15,469 nucleotides of DNA from Chloroflexi bacterium UBA6265 (GTDB lineage: Bacteria; Chloroflexota; Chloroflexia; Thermomicrobiales; UBA6265), in NCBI GenBank assembly GCA_002440805.1, contig DJVD01000129.1, forward strand, positions 1 to 15,469. The letters run 5' to 3'. The notes under the pieces were generated by a model. The model made no database searches and was not told the DNA's origin. It saw nothing but the letters and a program-made list of their open reading frames with translations. This document shows positions 1 through 7,198 of this stretch, piece by piece (the stretch's first letter is position 1; each line of letters opens with the position of its first letter). The position numbers and the translations under genes are program-made.

Positions 1-440
1 AGATTGTCACCCGTGAAGGCGAAGTGATCGGGAACCACAAGGGCCTGGTGCATCACACCGTGGGCCAGCGCCGTGGTATCGGCATCCAGGCGCCCAAACC
101 GTACTTCGTGTTGCAGCTCGATACCGAGGCGAACCAACTCATCGTGGGTGGTCGCGAAGATGCCGAGGCCCGCGTGCTGCAGGCAACGGACGTCAGCTTC
201 AATGTCGATGCCTGGCCAACCGGATCGATCGCATGCGACGTAGCCGTGCGCTACCGAGGCACGCCACACGCTGCCATTGTGGAGCCGGCTGCCGAGAGTA
301 ATGGTGAGGCGACCATCACCTTTGCCGCCAATCGCGGACCAATTGCGTCACCTGGGCAGGCAGTGGTGTTCTACGCCGGGAATCAGGTGCTGGGAGGCGG
401 TACAATTAAGGCCGTTGAACGGCGCAACGCACAGGTCTGA
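1..440 (+). CDS. mnmA: tRNA-specific 2-thiouridylase MnmA, C-terminal part (5' end outside window)
   Basis: MnmA makes the 2-thio group of 5-substituted 2-thiouridine at wobble position U34 of Lys, Glu and Gln tRNAs, using ATP and persulfide sulfur from a relay. The reading frame is open from base 3 (bases 1-2 are the end of a split codon) to the TGA at 438-440, about 145 residues. Two family signatures are readable: the block HKGLVHHTVGQRRGIGI, which lies just after the second catalytic cysteine region in full-length proteins, and the C-terminal beta-barrel motif ASPGQAVVFY followed by VLGGGTI. The PP-loop ATPase domain and both catalytic cysteines must lie upstream of the window, so catalytic competence cannot be judged. 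The next gene starts 51 nt later on the same strand, so co-transcription is possible although the functions are unrelated. The family call is secure. Confidence 0.94.
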   Translation, partial: IVTREGEVIGNHKGLVHHTVGQRRGIGIQAPKPYFVLQLDTEANQLIVGGREDAEARVLQATDVSFNVDAWPTGSIACDVAVRYRGTPHAAIVEPAAESNGEATITFAANRGPIASPGQAVVFYAGNQVLGGGTIKAVERRNAQV

Positions 441-491
441 AATCGCGCCGTGCCGGCATGTTCGGCAGACCTTGAAGGTGAGGCGTGAGCA

Positions 492-2228
492 ATGACCATT
501 TCCCCCGACCAGCGACATTCATCCCTGCAGGAAGGCGATGCCTGGTGGAAGAGCGCGGTGGTGTACCAGGTGTACCCGCGCAGCTTTGCCGATTCCAATG
601 GCGATGGCATTGGCGACGTGCGGGGGATCATCAGCAAGCTCGATTACCTCGCCGAACTGGGAATCGACGTCCTCTGGCTTTCGCCGATTTTCACCAGCCC
701 TCAGGACGATAACGGCTACGACATCAGTGACTACCAGGATATCGATCCGATGTTCGGCACCCTTGCCGATGTGGACGATTTGATCGCGAAGGCCCATCAG
801 CGCGGTATCAAAATCGTGATGGACCTGGTGGTGAACCACTCCTCCGATGAGCATCCATGGTTCATCGAAAGCAGGAGCAGCCTCGATAACCCCAAGCGCG
901 ACTGGTACTGGTGGCGACCAGCCAGGGATGGCATGGAACCGGGACAGCCGGGTGCCGAGCCAACCAACTGGCGCAGTTTCTTTAGCGGCTCGGTGTGGCA
1001 GCTGGATGAAACAACCGGCGAATACTACCTGCACCTGTTCAGCAAGAAGCAACCGGACCTGAATTGGGAGAACCCCGAAGTTCGCACCGCAGTCTATGAG
1101 ATGATGAATTGGTGGCTCGATCGCGGCGTCGATGGCTTCCGCATGGATGTCATCAATCTCATTTCGAAGGTATTGCCTTTGCGTGACGCGGATATGGTTG
1201 GGCCGGACGGATTTGGCTCCGGCTTCCAGTTCGTGATGAACGGCCCCCGTATCCATGAATACCTCAAGGAAATGCACCAACAGGTATTTGCCGGCCGTGA
1301 CGGCATGATTACGGTGGGTGAAATGCCCGGTGCCACCACCGAAGAGGCCCGCCGCTACACCAACCCCGATGAACACGAAGTGGACATGGTGTTTCAGTTT
1401 GATCATATGTCAGTCGATCATGGCATGGATCGCTACCACTACACCGGGTTCGACTTGCGGGCGCTGAAGGCAGTGCTCGCACACTGGCAAACCGAACTGT
1501 TCGGCGAAGGCTGGAACAGCCTGTACTGGAACAACCACGATCAGCCACGCACGGTGAGCAGATTCGGCAACGATGCCGAGTATCGGGTGGAATCGGCCAA
1601 ACTTCTGGGCACGGTATTGCATATGCTGCAGGGGACACCCTATGTCTATCAGGGTGAGGAAATTGGCATGACCAACTACCCCTTTGGCAGCCTGGCCGAT
1701 TTCAACGACATCGAAGCTCGCAACTACGCGGCGACTGCCGCCCAGTTGCCCGAATACGATGAGGCCGAGTTACTGAAGAACCTGGCCATTGGCAGCCGAG
1801 ATAATGCGCGCACTCCGGTGCAATGGGACGATTCGACCCACGCCGGCTTCACCACCGGTACCCCGTGGCTGCCGGTAAACCCGAACGCTGGCACGGTTAA
1901 TGCCAAACAAGCTGTGGCGGATACCGATTCGGTGTTCCATTATTACCGCAGGCTTATTCAACTCCGACATGAACTGCCGATTGTGATTCATGGCGAATTT
2001 GAGTTGCTGCTGCCAGAGGACGAACGAATCTTCGCCTACACGCGCACGCACGAGGGCGAACAATTGCTGGTGCTGGCGAACTTCAGTGAAGAGGCCGTGA
2101 ATGTCCCACTGGAAAATGCGGTCACCTGGAGCGAGCAGCCGGTTGTGATTGGCAACTACCCGCCGGCTGAACCAACGGCTGAAATTGTGTTGCGGCCGTG
2201 GGAAACACGTGTGTATCACCAACGCTAA
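492..2228 (+). CDS. GH13 alpha-glucosidase, oligo-1,6-glucosidase type
   Basis: A 578-aa cytoplasmic glycoside hydrolase of family 13 without a signal peptide, expected to release glucose from short alpha-glucosides. All conserved regions are visible: DSNGDGIGD (34-42, calcium site of this subgroup), region I DLVVNH (111-116), the subfamily motif QPDLNW (187-192), region II GFRMDV with nucleophile D219, region III VGEMPG with acid/base E277, and region IV NNHDQPR with transition-state stabiliser D350. Length fits the oligo-1,6-glucosidase group. The residue after D219 is valine (DVIN), which in characterised members favours alpha-1,6 linkages, so isomaltase / oligo-1,6-glucosidase (EC 3.2.1.10) is my preferred call; trehalose- or sucrose-active relatives remain possible. 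The ATG at 492 follows AGGTGAGG (476-483) at 8 nt. No sugar transporter or regulator sits nearby, so the physiological substrate is unknown. Confidence 0.93.
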   Translation: MTISPDQRHSSLQEGDAWWKSAVVYQVYPRSFADSNGDGIGDVRGIISKLDYLAELGIDVLWLSPIFTSPQDDNGYDISDYQDIDPMFGTLADVDDLIAKAHQRGIKIVMDLVVNHSSDEHPWFIESRSSLDNPKRDWYWWRPARDGMEPGQPGAEPTNWRSFFSGSVWQLDETTGEYYLHLFSKKQPDLNWENPEVRTAVYEMMNWWLDRGVDGFRMDVINLISKVLPLRDADMVGPDGFGSGFQFVMNGPRIHEYLKEMHQQVFAGRDGMITVGEMPGATTEEARRYTNPDEHEVDMVFQFDHMSVDHGMDRYHYTGFDLRALKAVLAHWQTELFGEGWNSLYWNNHDQPRTVSRFGNDAEYRVESAKLLGTVLHMLQGTPYVYQGEEIGMTNYPFGSLADFNDIEARNYAATAAQLPEYDEAELLKNLAIGSRDNARTPVQWDDSTHAGFTTGTPWLPVNPNAGTVNAKQAVADTDSVFHYYRRLIQLRHELPIVIHGEFELLLPEDERIFAYTRTHEGEQLLVLANFSEEAVNVPLENAVTWSEQPVVIGNYPPAEPTAEIVLRPWETRVYHQR

Positions 2229-2261
2229 TAGCGCGAGCGCGCCTGGAGTGGGAGAACGAAC

Positions 2262-2720
2262 TTGGGAAATTGGACGGCGAAAAAGATAGGGATCGTAGGC
2301 GGTATCGTCGCCACGCTGGTGCTGGTTGGCATTATCGTGGGCCTCTACATGCTGGGTGGCGATCACCAGAGTGCGCTTGAGAAGCTGCGCGATATTGCGA
2401 TTATCTTCAGTCAACTCCTCATGCTCATTACCGTAATCTTGTTGGCAGCTATCACTGCCGCCCTGATTTTCCTGGTAATGAAGGTGAAGGATCAGGTTAT
2501 GCCAATGCTGGATGAGGGCCTGGCAATCTTGAAGGAATTCAAGGGCACCGCGAACCGCGTTCAGAACACCACCAGCTTTGTGACGGAAGAGGCTGTGAGG
2601 CCAATCGTCACCGCCGCTGGCCAGATGGCCAAGGTGCGCGCCATGAGCCGATTTGTGACGGGCAAGACCACAAAGGTGCCGACACCGCCGACATTTAAAA
2701 CCGATACCAGCAAGAAATAG
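2262..2720 (+). CDS. Small two-TM membrane protein (DUF948-like layout), partner of the YtxH gene
   Basis: A 152-aa protein starting at TTG 2262, chosen because GGAG (2251-2254) precedes it at 7 nt and no ATG fits. Two hydrophobic segments are visible, residues about 10-31 and 46-73, followed by a 75-residue polar, amphipathic tail (MLDEGLAILKEF onward) that could form helices along the membrane and ends in a Thr/Pro/Lys-rich stretch. I do not recognise a catalytic motif. The shape recalls DUF948-type general-stress or envelope proteins. It is followed after only 11 nt by a YtxH-domain gene with a strong ribosome binding site, so the two are almost certainly co-transcribed and probably act at the same membrane site. 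The function is unknown; the family link is inference from layout. Confidence 0.75.
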   Translation: MGNWTAKKIGIVGGIVATLVLVGIIVGLYMLGGDHQSALEKLRDIAIIFSQLLMLITVILLAAITAALIFLVMKVKDQVMPMLDEGLAILKEFKGTANRVQNTTSFVTEEAVRPIVTAAGQMAKVRAMSRFVTGKTTKVPTPPTFKTDTSKK

Positions 2721-2731
2721 GAGGAACAACT

Positions 2732-3190
2732 ATGAAATACAACGTGGATGATATCCGGAAGCAAGCGAAACGATATGCGGATGAACTCGATCTTGAAGGC
2801 ATGATCAACTCGATCGACTTCAGCAGGGTCGATGCCAAGAAGCTGAAGAAGATCGATTTCTCCAAGGGCGTTGAATCGGCTCGCCACCAGCTTGAGCAGC
2901 TGCCGAAGGTGCGTGTGACCACGCAACCGGAGCACAACGAGGGCGGCTTTGTCGGTGGCCTGCTGCTCGGCGTCGTGTTGGGCGCCATCATAGCGCTGCT
3001 GTTCGCGCCAAAGACCGGCCAAGATACCCGGGAAATGGTTGCCGGCACGGTTGGTGACCTGAAGAGTAAGGTCGCCGGCGAAGCCGGCGATGCTGAAGAT
3101 GAGCTTGTCGTCACCGTGGACGCCGCCGTGGATTCGGTGGAGGACACCCTGTCCGACGAGCCCGCCATTGAGCGCAATTACGGCGAGTAA
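2732..3190 (+). CDS. YtxH-domain membrane protein
   Basis: A 152-aa protein. Residues 71-93 read GGFVGGLLLGVVLG, then an Ala/Ile/Leu-rich span ending LLFAPKTG. This glycine-rich single TM segment closed by the FAPKTG signature defines the YtxH / general-stress family, followed as usual by a Lys/Glu-rich helical tail (about 95-152, strongly acidic at the end). The N-terminal 60 residues are charged, with repeated Ile-Asp-Phe (IDF) units at 28-30 and 41-43. In Bacillus YtxH is a general stress protein of unknown biochemistry. The ATG at 2732 has a perfect AGGAGG (2719-2724) at 7 nt, one of the best ribosome sites in the window, suggesting high expression. It closes the + strand block and is followed 12 nt later by a strong terminator hairpin. 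Confidence 0.88.
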   Translation: MKYNVDDIRKQAKRYADELDLEGMINSIDFSRVDAKKLKKIDFSKGVESARHQLEQLPKVRVTTQPEHNEGGFVGGLLLGVVLGAIIALLFAPKTGQDTREMVAGTVGDLKSKVAGEAGDAEDELVVTVDAAVDSVEDTLSDEPAIERNYGE

Positions 3191-3202
3191 ATTCGCCTGA
3201 TC

Positions 3203-3237
3203 AACACACCCCTGACCGCAAGGTCAGGGGTGTGTTT
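3203..3237. terminator. Bidirectional intrinsic terminator, 15-bp stem with GCAA tetraloop
   Basis: AACACACCCCTGACC (3203-3217) pairs perfectly with GGTCAGGGGTGTGTT (3222-3236) across the loop GCAA, a GNRA tetraloop. On the + strand the arm ends in TTT; on the - strand the same structure ends in a short T run read from the other side. It lies between the stop codons of convergent genes (3190 on + and 3240 on -), so it can end both transcripts. Confidence 0.85.
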
Positions 3238-3239
3238 GC

Positions 3240-3716
3240 TTAACTGCCTTCGTCGATATCGATATCGAAATCCAGCAGTGTCTGGCCGGCCGCCAGCGGA
3301 GTAGCAGAAGCGGCAGCAGGCCGGCGCTGTGCACGCAATTCGGCAACTTCCGCCCGCAGGAGTTGCAACTCGTGCAGGATCCGATCGAGCTTGTCCCCGG
3401 TGGAAAGCATGGGTTCTGCAGATCGGGGCTCGTTCCCCGACTTCATGAACCAGAGCGTGACCTCGATGCGATGCACGGTGGTGGGACCGCTCCCGGCCAC
3501 GCGATGATTGGCAATTTCCGGCCGTACTGGCACCGGGGGGTTGCCATCCCAAACGAGCAGAAGTGAACTGGCGCGCAGGTGATCCAGTAAGTCGATACCG
3601 GCAGCATCGCCATGAACCAGTGTCGTGAGCAGCACCCGATCATCGTGCTGCTTCCATTGCTGCACCTTCACCTGGCGATCGTTGAGGCTGACAAATCCGG
3701 GAGTGCGCGCAGGCAT
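3240..3716 (-). CDS. Hypothetical protein with C-terminal coiled coil and acidic tail
   Basis: A 158-aa protein I do not recognise. The start ATG at 3716-3714 has AAAGGA about 7 nt upstream on the - strand, and the frame ends in TAA beside the shared terminator. Residues 1-90 look like a small folded beta-rich domain (segments such as VLLTTLVHG, SLLLVWDGNPPVPV and HRIEVTLWFM). Residues 107-132 form a heptad-like coiled coil (KLDRILHELQLLRAEVAELR), followed by an Ala-rich linker and an acidic end with alternating Asp (DFDIDIDE). No signal peptide or TM segment is seen, so it is probably cytoplasmic, and the coiled coil suggests oligomerisation or a protein partner. It is divergent from the mrp operon and shares the 3717-3945 intergenic region with it, which may mean shared control but does not show function. 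Confidence 0.7.
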   Translation of the reverse strand: MPARTPGFVSLNDRQVKVQQWKQHDDRVLLTTLVHGDAAGIDLLDHLRASSLLLVWDGNPPVPVRPEIANHRVAGSGPTTVHRIEVTLWFMKSGNEPRSAEPMLSTGDKLDRILHELQLLRAEVAELRAQRRPAAASATPLAAGQTLLDFDIDIDEGS

Positions 3717-3945
3717 GACTGATCCTTTGCTGCATCGTTAGTGCTTATTGCTGAAGTGTACGCGCTGCACGGTGGGGGCAGTTTCGTTTAGGATTGAAGC
3801 GGAGATTGCCCATGGTGGCCCAATAGATGACGAATCCGATCGTTTCGGAATCCTGGTTACCTTTTTTCGCGGCTCTCCCTATCTCGACCCGTCTGTTATG
3901 TATTCCCCACCGGAAAGGGTGCCGAATGCCAGGAGCATGGCCTCA
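3717..3945. promoter_or_regulatory. Divergent intergenic region between the 158-aa gene and mrpA
   Basis: This 229-nt stretch must hold the promoters for the leftward 158-aa gene and probably for the rightward mrp operon. The mrpA frame stays open through most of it, back to about 3748, but the translation there lacks the hydrophobic character of an Mrp N-terminus and has no ribosome site, so I treat it as leader. I found no convincing -35/-10 pair. AGGAG at 3931-3935 serves the chosen mrpA start. Confidence 0.4.
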
Positions 3946-6252
3946 ATGAACGCAGCCATGATGCTTCTGGTGATATCTTTCGCCGCCCCGCTATTGGTCC
4001 TGGTTGCCGGCACGATTAATGCCCGCCTGGTGCCGCATGTGGCGGTACTCGCCACTGCCCTTGCTGCCGTGGTGGTGGGCTGGTCGTTCTGGCAACCCGA
4101 CGCCGCCATCAGGTGGACCTGGGCCGAGGTGTACGGTCTCCATTTCGAACTCAGACTCGATGGCCTGGCCCGCCTGTATGCGTTGCTGGCGATTGGCATC
4201 GGTTTCCTGGTGGTGGCGTATGCCTCCCGCTATATGGAGCTACACCTGCACCACGGTGATCGCCCCGCATCCGACCACATCCGTTTCTTCTTCTTCCTGC
4301 TGCTCTTTATGGCGGCCATGGTTGGCCTCGTGATGGCACAGGACCTGATCCTGATCTTCGTCTTCTGGGATCTCACGGCCATTGCATCCTTCTTCCTGAT
4401 CGGGTTCGATCAGCACGAGGAGGATAGCCGCAGTTCGGCGATGATGGCGCTGGTGGTAACCGGTGTCACTGCCGTGCTGGTGCTGGTCGGGGCAATGCTG
4501 CTCCACCATGACTACGGCACATGGAGCCTGCCGGCGATTATCGAGCAGGGCGGTATACAGGATTCGGCTCCATGGGCGTTGCTGCTGATCGCGATTGGCG
4601 CGCTGGCCAAAAGCGCCCAGGTTCCGCTGCATTTCTGGCTCCCTCGTGCCATGGCTGCTCCAACACCCGTCTCGGCCTACCTGCACTCGGCGGCGATGGT
4701 GGCCGCCGGGGTCTTCCTGATCGGGCGATTCTATCCACTCATGCAGCAGGTTGACTGGCTGCTCGATGTTTTCCTCGTCATCGGCTTCGCCTCGATGCTC
4801 GTGGGGGGCATTCTGGCGCTCACCCGCAACGTGCTCAAGCAGGTGCTCGCGTATTCCACCATCAGCCAATACGGCTACGTCGTGTTCATGTTCGGCATGG
4901 GCGGGGATTATGGCATCAAGGGCGCATCGTTCTACGTGTTGGCGCACGCCATCGTCAAGAGCGCATTGTTCCTTACCGCCGGCGCGGTGACGGAAGCCAC
5001 TGGCAAGAAAACGCTGGCAGATATCGGTGGCCTGCGCCAAACCATGCCAATGCTCGCGCTCGGGAGCGGCATGGCCGCCGCCGGACTGGTGGCGTTGCCG
5101 CTCACAATCGGGTTCTTTAAGGACGAACTGTTTTTTGCCAGGGCAGCACAGCTTGGCGCGCCATACATGGTGATGGCCGTAGCCGGTGCCGCGCTCACCT
5201 TTGCCTACATCTTCCGGTTCTGGACGCATATATTCCTTGGACGCGAGATTTCCCCGTCCCAGCCGATCTCAACCTGGCTGGTGTGGCCGGTGGTAGTACT
5301 TGGGCTGCTTACCGTGCTTGGCGGTATCTGGCCGGCACCATTCACCCATATTGCTGAAGCGGCCGCCAGTGTCAGCACCAACTCCCCCCAGAAATTGCAT
5401 GTCGAATATGTGATTGCGCCAATCGTGGAAAACCTGATGGCCATCTCTACCTGGGTCTTCGGCTTCGGCATTTACTGGACCCGTCGGCGCTGGTGGCGGG
5501 TGGCGTTAGGTATCGCCCATCTTGGTGAACAATTGGGTCCGGCCCATTGGTACTACCGCGGATTGAACGGGCTCAACCACCTCTCCGATAGCATCCACTC
5601 GTTCGAGGTGCGCGATCTCCGCAGTCGCGTGGCCAGCATCCTCCTGCCTGCCGGAATTTTGGTGGGTCTGGCGGTGTTGGTGACCCCCAACGCCAATTCC
5701 TTCGAGATTGGTCCCATTCAGCAATCCGATTTCACCCTCGTCATCATGCTCATCGCTGCCGTGGTAAGCGGCCTGGTGGTGATGACGCTCCGCGATCATC
5801 TCCGACTCGCGATTGGGCTCTCCAGCGTTGGCTACAGCCTCGCCGGCGTATATGCCTTCATGAGCGCGCCAAATGTCACACTGGTAGCAATCGTGGTGGA
5901 GACCATTCTCTCCATGTTCCTCATCGGCATGATGGTACTGATGCCGCGCACCATCCTGCGGTTTGAAACAGAAGCTGATAGCGACCGCCGGTCGATCTCG
6001 CGTGATGCGGTGATCGCGACAGTGGCCGGGCTGCTGGTGTTTTTTGTCAGCTGGGGAGCATTGAGTCGAACCTCATGGAACACCGAGATCATCGATTCGC
6101 AAACCGTGCTTACCCCCGCCGTTCACGGCAAGAATATCGTCACTGTCATCCTCGCCGACTTCCGTGGATTCGATACGATGGGGGAGATCACGGTTATCAC
6201 CATCACCCTCATTGGCATTATCAGCTTGCTGAGAAGTGGACGGTTGCGCTAA
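3946..6252 (+). CDS. mrpA: Na+/H+ antiporter subunit MrpA (MnhA)
   Basis: The largest Mrp subunit, related to NuoL of complex I, carrying proton translocation in the membrane. From ATG 3946 (AGGAG at 10 nt) it is 768 aa. The antiporter domain fills about 1-500: LDGLARLYALLA (71-82), FWDLTAIASFFLIGF (140-154), AKSAQVPLHFWLPRAM (221-236, with the central lysine K222), and PTPVSAYLHSAAMVAAG (239-255). The C-terminal part contains the MbhD-like helix pair (APNVTLVAIVVE near 671-682) and the MbhE-like ending ADFRGFDTMGEITVI, both normal for MrpA. Departures from the usual pattern are an Asp (D142) where TM5 normally has Glu, Ala instead of Lys in the MVKAG motif, and APN instead of APD. It heads the operon and its TAA overlaps the mrpB ATG by one base. 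An in-frame ATG at 3898 is a less likely start because it has no ribosome site. Confidence 0.93.
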   Translation: MNAAMMLLVISFAAPLLVLVAGTINARLVPHVAVLATALAAVVVGWSFWQPDAAIRWTWAEVYGLHFELRLDGLARLYALLAIGIGFLVVAYASRYMELHLHHGDRPASDHIRFFFFLLLFMAAMVGLVMAQDLILIFVFWDLTAIASFFLIGFDQHEEDSRSSAMMALVVTGVTAVLVLVGAMLLHHDYGTWSLPAIIEQGGIQDSAPWALLLIAIGALAKSAQVPLHFWLPRAMAAPTPVSAYLHSAAMVAAGVFLIGRFYPLMQQVDWLLDVFLVIGFASMLVGGILALTRNVLKQVLAYSTISQYGYVVFMFGMGGDYGIKGASFYVLAHAIVKSALFLTAGAVTEATGKKTLADIGGLRQTMPMLALGSGMAAAGLVALPLTIGFFKDELFFARAAQLGAPYMVMAVAGAALTFAYIFRFWTHIFLGREISPSQPISTWLVWPVVVLGLLTVLGGIWPAPFTHIAEAAASVSTNSPQKLHVEYVIAPIVENLMAISTWVFGFGIYWTRRRWWRVALGIAHLGEQLGPAHWYYRGLNGLNHLSDSIHSFEVRDLRSRVASILLPAGILVGLAVLVTPNANSFEIGPIQQSDFTLVIMLIAAVVSGLVVMTLRDHLRLAIGLSSVGYSLAGVYAFMSAPNVTLVAIVVETILSMFLIGMMVLMPRTILRFETEADSDRRSISRDAVIATVAGLLVFFVSWGALSRTSWNTEIIDSQTVLTPAVHGKNIVTVILADFRGFDTMGEITVITITLIGIISLLRSGRLR

Positions 6253-6764
6253 TGCCAACGAGAGATTCACTCCAACTCACCGGTGGCATGTTGCAGATGG
6301 GCGCACGGGTGCTGCTCGTGCCCGGATTCATTATCGCCATCGCCATCATGCTGAAGGGCTATGCCGATATCGGCGATGGGTTCTCGGCGGGTGTGATCGC
6401 GGCCCTGGTGGTCATTGTCCAGGGGCTCGCGTTTGGGGCTGAGGAACTGGAGCGGATCGCGGTCGCCCGGTTGGCGCCCCTGTTGGGCTTCATCGGGCTT
6501 GGCCTGGCGTATGCCCTGGCCTTTGTGCCGGTGCTGTTCGGGTATCCCATCCTTACGCATTTCCCCCGCATGAATGAACACGCAGAACATTTCGGCCCAT
6601 TGGAGTTCATTACGCCGGTGCTGTTCGATGTAGCCGTTTTCCTGGTCGTATACGGCTTTTGCGTTGGTGCCATGATGGCCGTTTCTCGCGCAGAGGTGCG
6701 GCATCAGCGACTCATTCGCCGCGCACGTCAGCGGGCCGGTTCGCGGGGAGGGGATGCGGTATGA
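6252..6764 (+). CDS. mrpB: Na+/H+ antiporter subunit MrpB (MnhB)
   Basis: A 170-aa MnhB-family membrane subunit. The ATG shares its A with the mrpA stop (TAATG), which fixes the start and implies translational coupling. Four hydrophobic segments are visible (about 18-35, 44-62, 75-97 and 118-143). Family signatures are the glycine-rich turn GDGFSAGVIAAL (41-52) and TPVLFDVAVFLVVYG (121-135), which corresponds to the conserved LFDxGVFLxVxG helix of MnhB. The turn reads GYADIGDGF where many homologues have PGGGF, a modest divergence. A basic tail (RHQRLIRRARQRAG) follows the last helix and should lie in the cytoplasm. It is 25-30 residues longer than the common form, mainly because of the loop after TM3 and the tail. 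It is one of seven subunits all needed for stable Mrp assembly in characterised systems. Confidence 0.92.
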   Translation: MPTRDSLQLTGGMLQMGARVLLVPGFIIAIAIMLKGYADIGDGFSAGVIAALVVIVQGLAFGAEELERIAVARLAPLLGFIGLGLAYALAFVPVLFGYPILTHFPRMNEHAEHFGPLEFITPVLFDVAVFLVVYGFCVGAMMAVSRAEVRHQRLIRRARQRAGSRGGDAV

Positions 6765-7198
6765 CCCTCGTCTTCTCGCTCGCGATTGCGGCCCTGTTCG
6801 CGGTGGGCGCGTTCCTGATGCTGCGGCGCGATCTCATTCGCCTCATAGCCGGCATGATTATGATCGGCAATGCCGCCAATCTCTTTATCATGGCATCGGC
6901 GCTGCGCCGGGGTAGGGCGGCGGTACTGCCGGGTAATGGCGATGAAATGGCCGATCCCCTGGTGCAGGCGCTGGTGCTCACCGCGATTGTGATCAGCTTC
7001 GCCACCGCCGCGATGGCGCTGGTGATCGTGTATCGCGTCTACACATCCCACTATTCCATGGATCTCACTGAACTCTCCGCCGCTGAAGAAGAGCAGAGCG
7101 AGCGCGATGAGCCCGAATCGGGAGATCTTGTCGAACAGGATATCGAAGAGGACATAGAGGAAATGCCGGACGACGCGAAGGTTGGGGTGCTGGCATGA
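6761..7198 (+). CDS. mrpC: Na+/H+ antiporter subunit MrpC (MnhC, NuoK-like) with acidic C-terminal extension
   Basis: A 145-aa NuoK-type three-helix subunit. It overlaps mrpB by 4 nt (ATGA) and has GGGGAGGGG (6745-6753) 7 nt upstream. Helices lie at about 3-20, 25-48 and 66-91. The diagnostic core is LIRLIAGMIMIGNAANLFIM, then DPLVQALVLTAIVISFATAA (65-84), almost identical to the DPLPQALVLTAIVI signature of MrpC/NuoK proteins. After the usual end near residue 100 comes a 40-residue cytosolic tail very rich in Glu and Asp (SAAEEEQSERDEPES, then DIEEDIEEMPDD) that typical MrpC of about 113 aa lacks. The tail could bind cations or basic tails of neighbouring subunits such as MrpB, but this is inference. 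Confidence 0.92.
   Translation: MTLVFSLAIAALFAVGAFLMLRRDLIRLIAGMIMIGNAANLFIMASALRRGRAAVLPGNGDEMADPLVQALVLTAIVISFATAAMALVIVYRVYTSHYSMDLTELSAAEEEQSERDEPESGDLVEQDIEEDIEEMPDDAKVGVLA

Noticed and set aside
519..1406. 295-aa open frame on the - strand
   Set aside because: It lies fully inside the GH13 gene, whose catalytic motifs are all intact; the opposite-strand product is His/Val-rich shadow without a known motif.
1770..2729. 319-aa open frame on the - strand
   Set aside because: It covers the end of the GH13 gene and the whole two-TM gene antisense; no ribosome site and composition typical of a shadow (His/Gln/Arg-rich).
3748..3945. N-terminal extension of mrpA by 66 codons
   Set aside because: The translation is polar, unlike Mrp N-termini, and has no ribosome site; AGGAG supports ATG 3946.
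4395..4410. GGGTTCGAT resembling a tRNA T-loop
   Set aside because: It lies inside conserved mrpA codons and no acceptor stem or anticodon arm surrounds it.
4240..5229. 329-aa open frame on the - strand
   Set aside because: Antisense to the conserved core of mrpA; rich in His, Glu and Gln as reverse-complement frames of hydrophobic genes usually are.
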